A stretch of DNA of 64,000 bases from Amia ocellicauda (Eukaryota; Chordata; Actinopteri; Amiiformes; Amiidae), in assembly GCF_036373705.1 (NCBI RefSeq), contig NC_089866.1, positions 23,228,001 through 23,292,000 of the forward strand, in the 5' to 3' direction. Both the position numbers and the translations under genes were made by a program. Shown here one piece after another: positions 59,910-64,000 of this stretch (positions are counted from its first letter, which is position 1; every line of letters starts with the position of its first letter). The notes below the pieces were generated by a model, which worked only from the letters and a program-made list of their open reading frames with translations, did not search any database and was not told the origin of the DNA.

Positions 59910-62685
59910 TACCTGGTATACACATACATGCATACATATACATAGCTTCATAGTTAATTTTCAGTGTAATAAGAGGATCAATAATACAGTGTGATTTTTT
60001 TTCTTGTTATATTATTTCGTGGTGTAGTTACAGCTAGTCTTAAATCGGACAGCTCAGTGTATTGATCTTTTCCTACAGCATGTTTCACGCAATTATCACA
60101 TTTATGTTCAGATTCAAAGCAAATACAGTATTTTATATCTAGAAACAGTTATTTAACTAGATTTAAAAAGGCAAATCAAATCAAAAGATAATGTATTCAA
60201 TACCTACTGTTATGACTTAAAAATGCGTGCACATTTCCCCTATACCGCTTTTCCAGCAGCAGCACAAAGCTTTCTCCAATTAGCCATTTTTATTTTTCCC
60301 AAACATCTGGGACACTTCCTGGTTAGATACATTGCCCGCAAAGGCCCAAACATTGTAAACGCGTTTTCGTATTCTGTTTGAAGGCTACTCGGGTAGGTAC
60401 GTGTGACATGTGTTTTGCCCAGGCTAAACGCACACAAATATATACATAGACAAGTGACTGGTGTAACAGTTGTGTATTTTGGAAACACAAAAACTAGTAT
60501 TGGACACACACAGAAAAAGGCATGTTTTGTAGGCTTATTTTAATAGGACAAATTAATTCGTAACACTGGAGAAAAATCGCTAAATCATCATCTATTCTCC
60601 TCAATCAGTATAATCCGTTTGGAAAGTATATATTTTCGTTTTCAGTTAATGTGCTTTGTAAGAAAATGTACAATTAATCATATAAATATTTAAAATAACT
60701 GGTTGCGTGATTACTCCATCTATTGGACATGAAGTGTAAGTACAAGAGTCCACAGCAACAAATGTCTGGGTTCAAGTGACTGGACCAAAACATCACAATA
60801 TTAAAATGTAAAGTGGAGGACACTGTCAACCCGTCATGAAACTGCTACTTAAGATCAGTGAAACATTTAAGTGTTAGCCGCCTATATAAATTACAGAAGA
60901 AACAACCTACTGGTCTGTACATAGATCCTATTTTCCTTTGCCAGTTATTCTGCTTGGAATATTTAAAAAATGAATTTGTAGCAATACATTCTGCATGAAC
61001 ATGAGAATAAATCTCTTATTGTATAGTGACACAGCAGACCAAAAAACTGTCCTATTCTCTTGTATTTGTATACAGCCAGCACTTTCACCTTCCTACCTAT
61101 GCAATGCCTATTTGATCCTATTCAGGCTAATATTCTCCAGACCCTGTCAATTAAAATGATCTAATTATCCCCATTCTGTAATGTCAAAGGCATTACAAAG
61201 GAAGCTGAAAGGTAGCCGGCAGTCAATGGCGCATATATGAGATCAGAGGGAGGTTCATTTTCACTCTTCATTTCCGCCCAACACCGAACACCCCGCCACT
61301 CTCGCGAACAGCTTTGTGTAAGAGCTCTGCCACTATCGCTCAGAGTCCCTGCTGTGGAGATTTAATTTCCCCAGACCTCAGTGCATTTAATACTCTTCAG
61401 AAAGCATTCAATATAAAATGATGAGCATACATTTGAGTCGGTTCAGTGGCAAGTACAAACTGTAGGGACTGGGACAGATTAAGGCTATATCAACACCCTT
61501 CCCCCCAATTGGAACCTAAGGCAACAGAGGGGGGAATTAACAGGTCACGGATACGGTTTAAATTCAAACGTGACCGGCACACAATCTGATGAGATGGCGC
61601 TGATAGCATCTGACTGTTGCAGGTAGGGATAAGAATCTGTGCAAAGAAAAGGAACACAAATCCAGGGTGGCTATGGTAACCAAATCTCTCAGCTTGTTTT
61701 TTTTTCTCTTTAAATACATATTGAAGGGTGCTGAATAAATGATTGCTGGCCTCACAGATGTACCTTGCATGATTAGTTCAAGAATAGTATAAGCAGATTA
61801 AAGTAGCCTAGGGTGTCGGGGAGCTGGATGCCATAAACCATGGTAATAAAAAACACTGTAAAAATCACCATTCACACTCAATAATCAATTTTGCTTGGCT
61901 TCGTATATTGAGGGTCTCTTGTCCCGTGGCATGACTTTGAATATTCTCTTCCTCCTGTTGTCCTAGATTGTACCTGCAAGAGGAACATGCCAGCAGAGGA
62001 TGTTGTAAGGCAGAGTCTCAATCAAGGGCTGCAGCAGTGTCTCATGGCTATGTCTCCTCAGCTAAATCCAGGGGGATTGATTTCTTTATAATGTGTCTTT
62101 AGCCATTATTTAATCATTAACCACACTGTGTGTCCTAAAGTGTCCTTACAGAGGTAAATGTAAATAAGTAACATTCAAAAGAGAGGTCTAATCAACTACA
62201 GGAGTCAGCAGAAACCTAATGGAATAAATTACACAGTGAAGCAAAAATGCAGGCTACAGGGTGCACAATTATAATATGATCTGCTGAAACAGCCGACTGT
62301 AATAATAATAATAATACATGATAATTCATTAGAGCTGTGAAATGTATTTTTAAAAGGATGAGAATAATGTTCAAGTAAGTGGGAAGATTTGGTCACCCTC
62401 GGCAGTATTGTGCCTTCACCCCTCAGCACATGTTCTATATTAAACCAGCTCATTTACTTTGGGCTGCAATGGCATTTGGGACAAAACTTCCTGACCTTTT
62501 CAATATGCAATAGGCAAAGGACAGTCACATTGTGCCCATGGGTGGAATGACACTTCACACTTTTTAAAAGCATTTTAGCATCTTCCCCCACAGTCCTCAT
62601 CTGAGATGTGAGTGGTAGGGTTTATGATTTTGACTGTGTAGTAGATTTAGTTCCTGGAGATTTTTTATCTACACAAAAACACTTA
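59645..62685. other. Upstream of the dusp gene; no gene seen
   Basis: The dusp 5' flank, an (AAT)n microsatellite (59865-59909) and AT-rich sequence. Short ORFs (for example 60509-60240 minus) have no recognised domain. A somewhat GC-richer patch at 61210-61370 is not coding in any frame I can support. Confidence 0.6.
59865..59909. repeat. (AAT)n microsatellite
   Basis: About fifteen AAT units ahead of TATACC. Confidence 0.95.
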
Positions 62686-64000
62686 CAGTTAGGTCCATAA
62701 ATATTTGGACAGTGACACAATTGTCATCATTTTGGCTCTGTACACCACCACAATGGCTTTGAAAGGAAACAAGATGTGCTTTAAGTGTAGACTTTCATCT
62801 TTAATTTGAGGGTAGTTACATCCAAATTGGGTGAACAGTGTAGGAATTACACCCATTTGTATATGTGGTCCCCCCAGTTTTAGGGGCTCAAAAGTATTTG
62901 GACAAACTAACATAATCTTTAATTAAATTGTGAGTTTCAATGACTGGTTGCAAATCCTTTGCAGTCAATGACTGCCTGAAGTCTGGAACCCATAGACATC
63001 ACCAGATGCTGGGTTTCTTCCCTGGTGATGCTCTACAAGGCCTGTACTGCAGCTGTCTTTAGTTCCTGCTTGTTCTTGGGGCATTTTCCATCAGTTTGCC
63101 TTAGAAATCAAAACAAACCAATCAGAGAGATGGCAAAAACATTAGGTGTGGCCAAATTAACTATTTGGTACATTCTTAAAAAGAAAGAAAGCACTGGTGA
63201 GCTCAAGAACACCAAAAGGCCCAGAAGACCACAGAAAACTACTGTGGTGGATGACAGAAGAATTCTTTCCCTGGTGAACAAAAACCCCTTCACAACAGTT
63301 GCCCAGATCAAGAACACCCTCCAGGAGGTAGGTGTATCTGTGTCAAATTAAACTTCAAGAGAAGACTTCACCAGAGTAAATACAGAGGGTTTACCGCAAG
63401 ATGTAAACAGGAAACAGGAAGACCAGATTAGAGTTTGCCAAAAAAACATCTAAAGAAGCCTGTACAGTTCTGGAACAACATCTTGTACCAGAATGATGGG
63501 AAGAGAAGAAGAAGAGGATGGAGAAGGGAAGGAACTGCTCATGATCCGAAGCACACCACCTCATCTGTGAAGCATGTTATGGCATGGGCATGTATGGCTG
63601 TCAAGGGAACTGGTTCCCTTGTATTTATTGATGATATGACTGCTGACAAAAGCAGCAGGATGAATTCTGAAGTGTTTAGGGGTATACTATCTGCTCAGAT
63701 TCAGCCAAATGCTTCAAAACTCATTGGACAATGCGGATGGACAATGACCCAAAGCATACTGCAAAAGCAACCCAATACATTTTAAGTTGAAGAAGTGGAA
63801 TGTTCTGCAATGGCCAAGTCAATCACCTGACCTGAATCCAAGCGAGCAGCATTTCACTTGCTGAAGGCAAAACGCCCCAAGAACAAGCAGGAACTAAAGA
63901 CAGCTGCAGTGCAGGCCTGGCAGAGCATCACCAGAGAAGAAACCCAGCATCTGGTGATGTCTATTTGTTCCAGACTTCAGGCAGTCATTGACTGCAAAGG
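62686..64000 (+). mobile_element. Tc1/mariner element with very long inverted arms, cut by the window edge
   Basis: The left end follows TA at 62684-62685 and starts CAGTTAGGTCCATAAATATT, a well-known fish Tc1 family end. The right end lies beyond the window. Positions 62956-63105 are the reverse complement of about 63860-64000 with few mismatches, so the inverted arms extend at least 150 bp into the element, over the end of the transposase. The whole left arm may be about 400 bp. Confidence 0.85.
63030..63990 (+). pseudogene. Broken Tc1-like transposase
   Basis: Recognisable pieces are MAKTLGVAKLTIWYILKKKE (HTH), KNTKRPRRPQKTT, HDPKHTTSSVKH, MAWACMAVKGTGSLVFIDD and MNSEVFRGILSAQIQPNASK. The frame is broken near 63350. 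The expected WTDE segment is missing between FWNNIL and YQND (about nine codons lost). Further breaks follow near 63740, and the NPIE-type Glu region reads NPSEQ. The product cannot be functional. Confidence 0.88.

Noticed and set aside
61210..61370. GC-richer patch as a promoter or exon
   Set aside because: No frame, splice site or motif stands out on either strand.

Overview
This is nuclear DNA from a vertebrate, most probably a ray-finned fish. It contains spliced genes with GT-AG introns, all recognisable as vertebrate orthologues. It is dense in Tc1/mariner transposons with long inverted ends, an L2-type LINE tail, a tRNA-derived SINE and A/T-rich microsatellites, a mixture typical of fish genomes. 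I cannot name the species.

Layout. Four protein genes lie on the minus strand in one direction. (1) 1-3158: first eight coding exons of acad10 (HAD domain, then the start of the APH-like kinase domain); the gene continues off the left edge. (2) 7105-18690: complete tmem116, 11 coding exons, 367 aa, a GPCR-like seven-helix protein. (3) 28600-54782: complete naa25, 24 coding exons, 973 aa, the auxiliary subunit of the NatB N-terminal acetyltransferase. (4) 59090-59644: an intronless DUSP18-like dual-specificity phosphatase, 184 aa. I built the exon chains by translating the minus strand, requiring consensus splice sites, and checking that every junction keeps frame. acad10, tmem116 and naa25 are linked in human 12q24, so the block is conserved synteny. 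ALDH2, MAPKAPK5, ERP29 and TRAFD1, their human neighbours, were not seen between or beside them here. The four genes are not an operon and have unrelated jobs (mitochondrial lipid metabolism, membrane protein, protein N-acetylation, phosphatase).

Mobile DNA fills introns and gaps. There are four Tc1/mariner elements: a decayed DD34E copy at 10895-12481, a DD34E copy with an open 340-aa transposase at 56262-57861, a DD36E-spaced copy with an open 346-aa transposase at 23513-24741, and a broken copy at 62686-64000 whose inverted arms reach into its own coding region. There are also short non-autonomous relatives (4259-4600, 36199-36520, 43010-43850). The large naa25 intron at 28723-35243 is a nest of fragments: pogo-like, a hAT-like short element, a THAP domain, and PIF/Harbinger split by an L2 LINE.

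I found no CRISPR array, rRNA, tRNA gene or viral gene, and no convincing new system. The items most worth checking are the two open transposase genes, the long-armed element at the right edge, the Harbinger/L2/THAP nest, the Ser-Thr repeat tail of tmem116, and the missing erp29.
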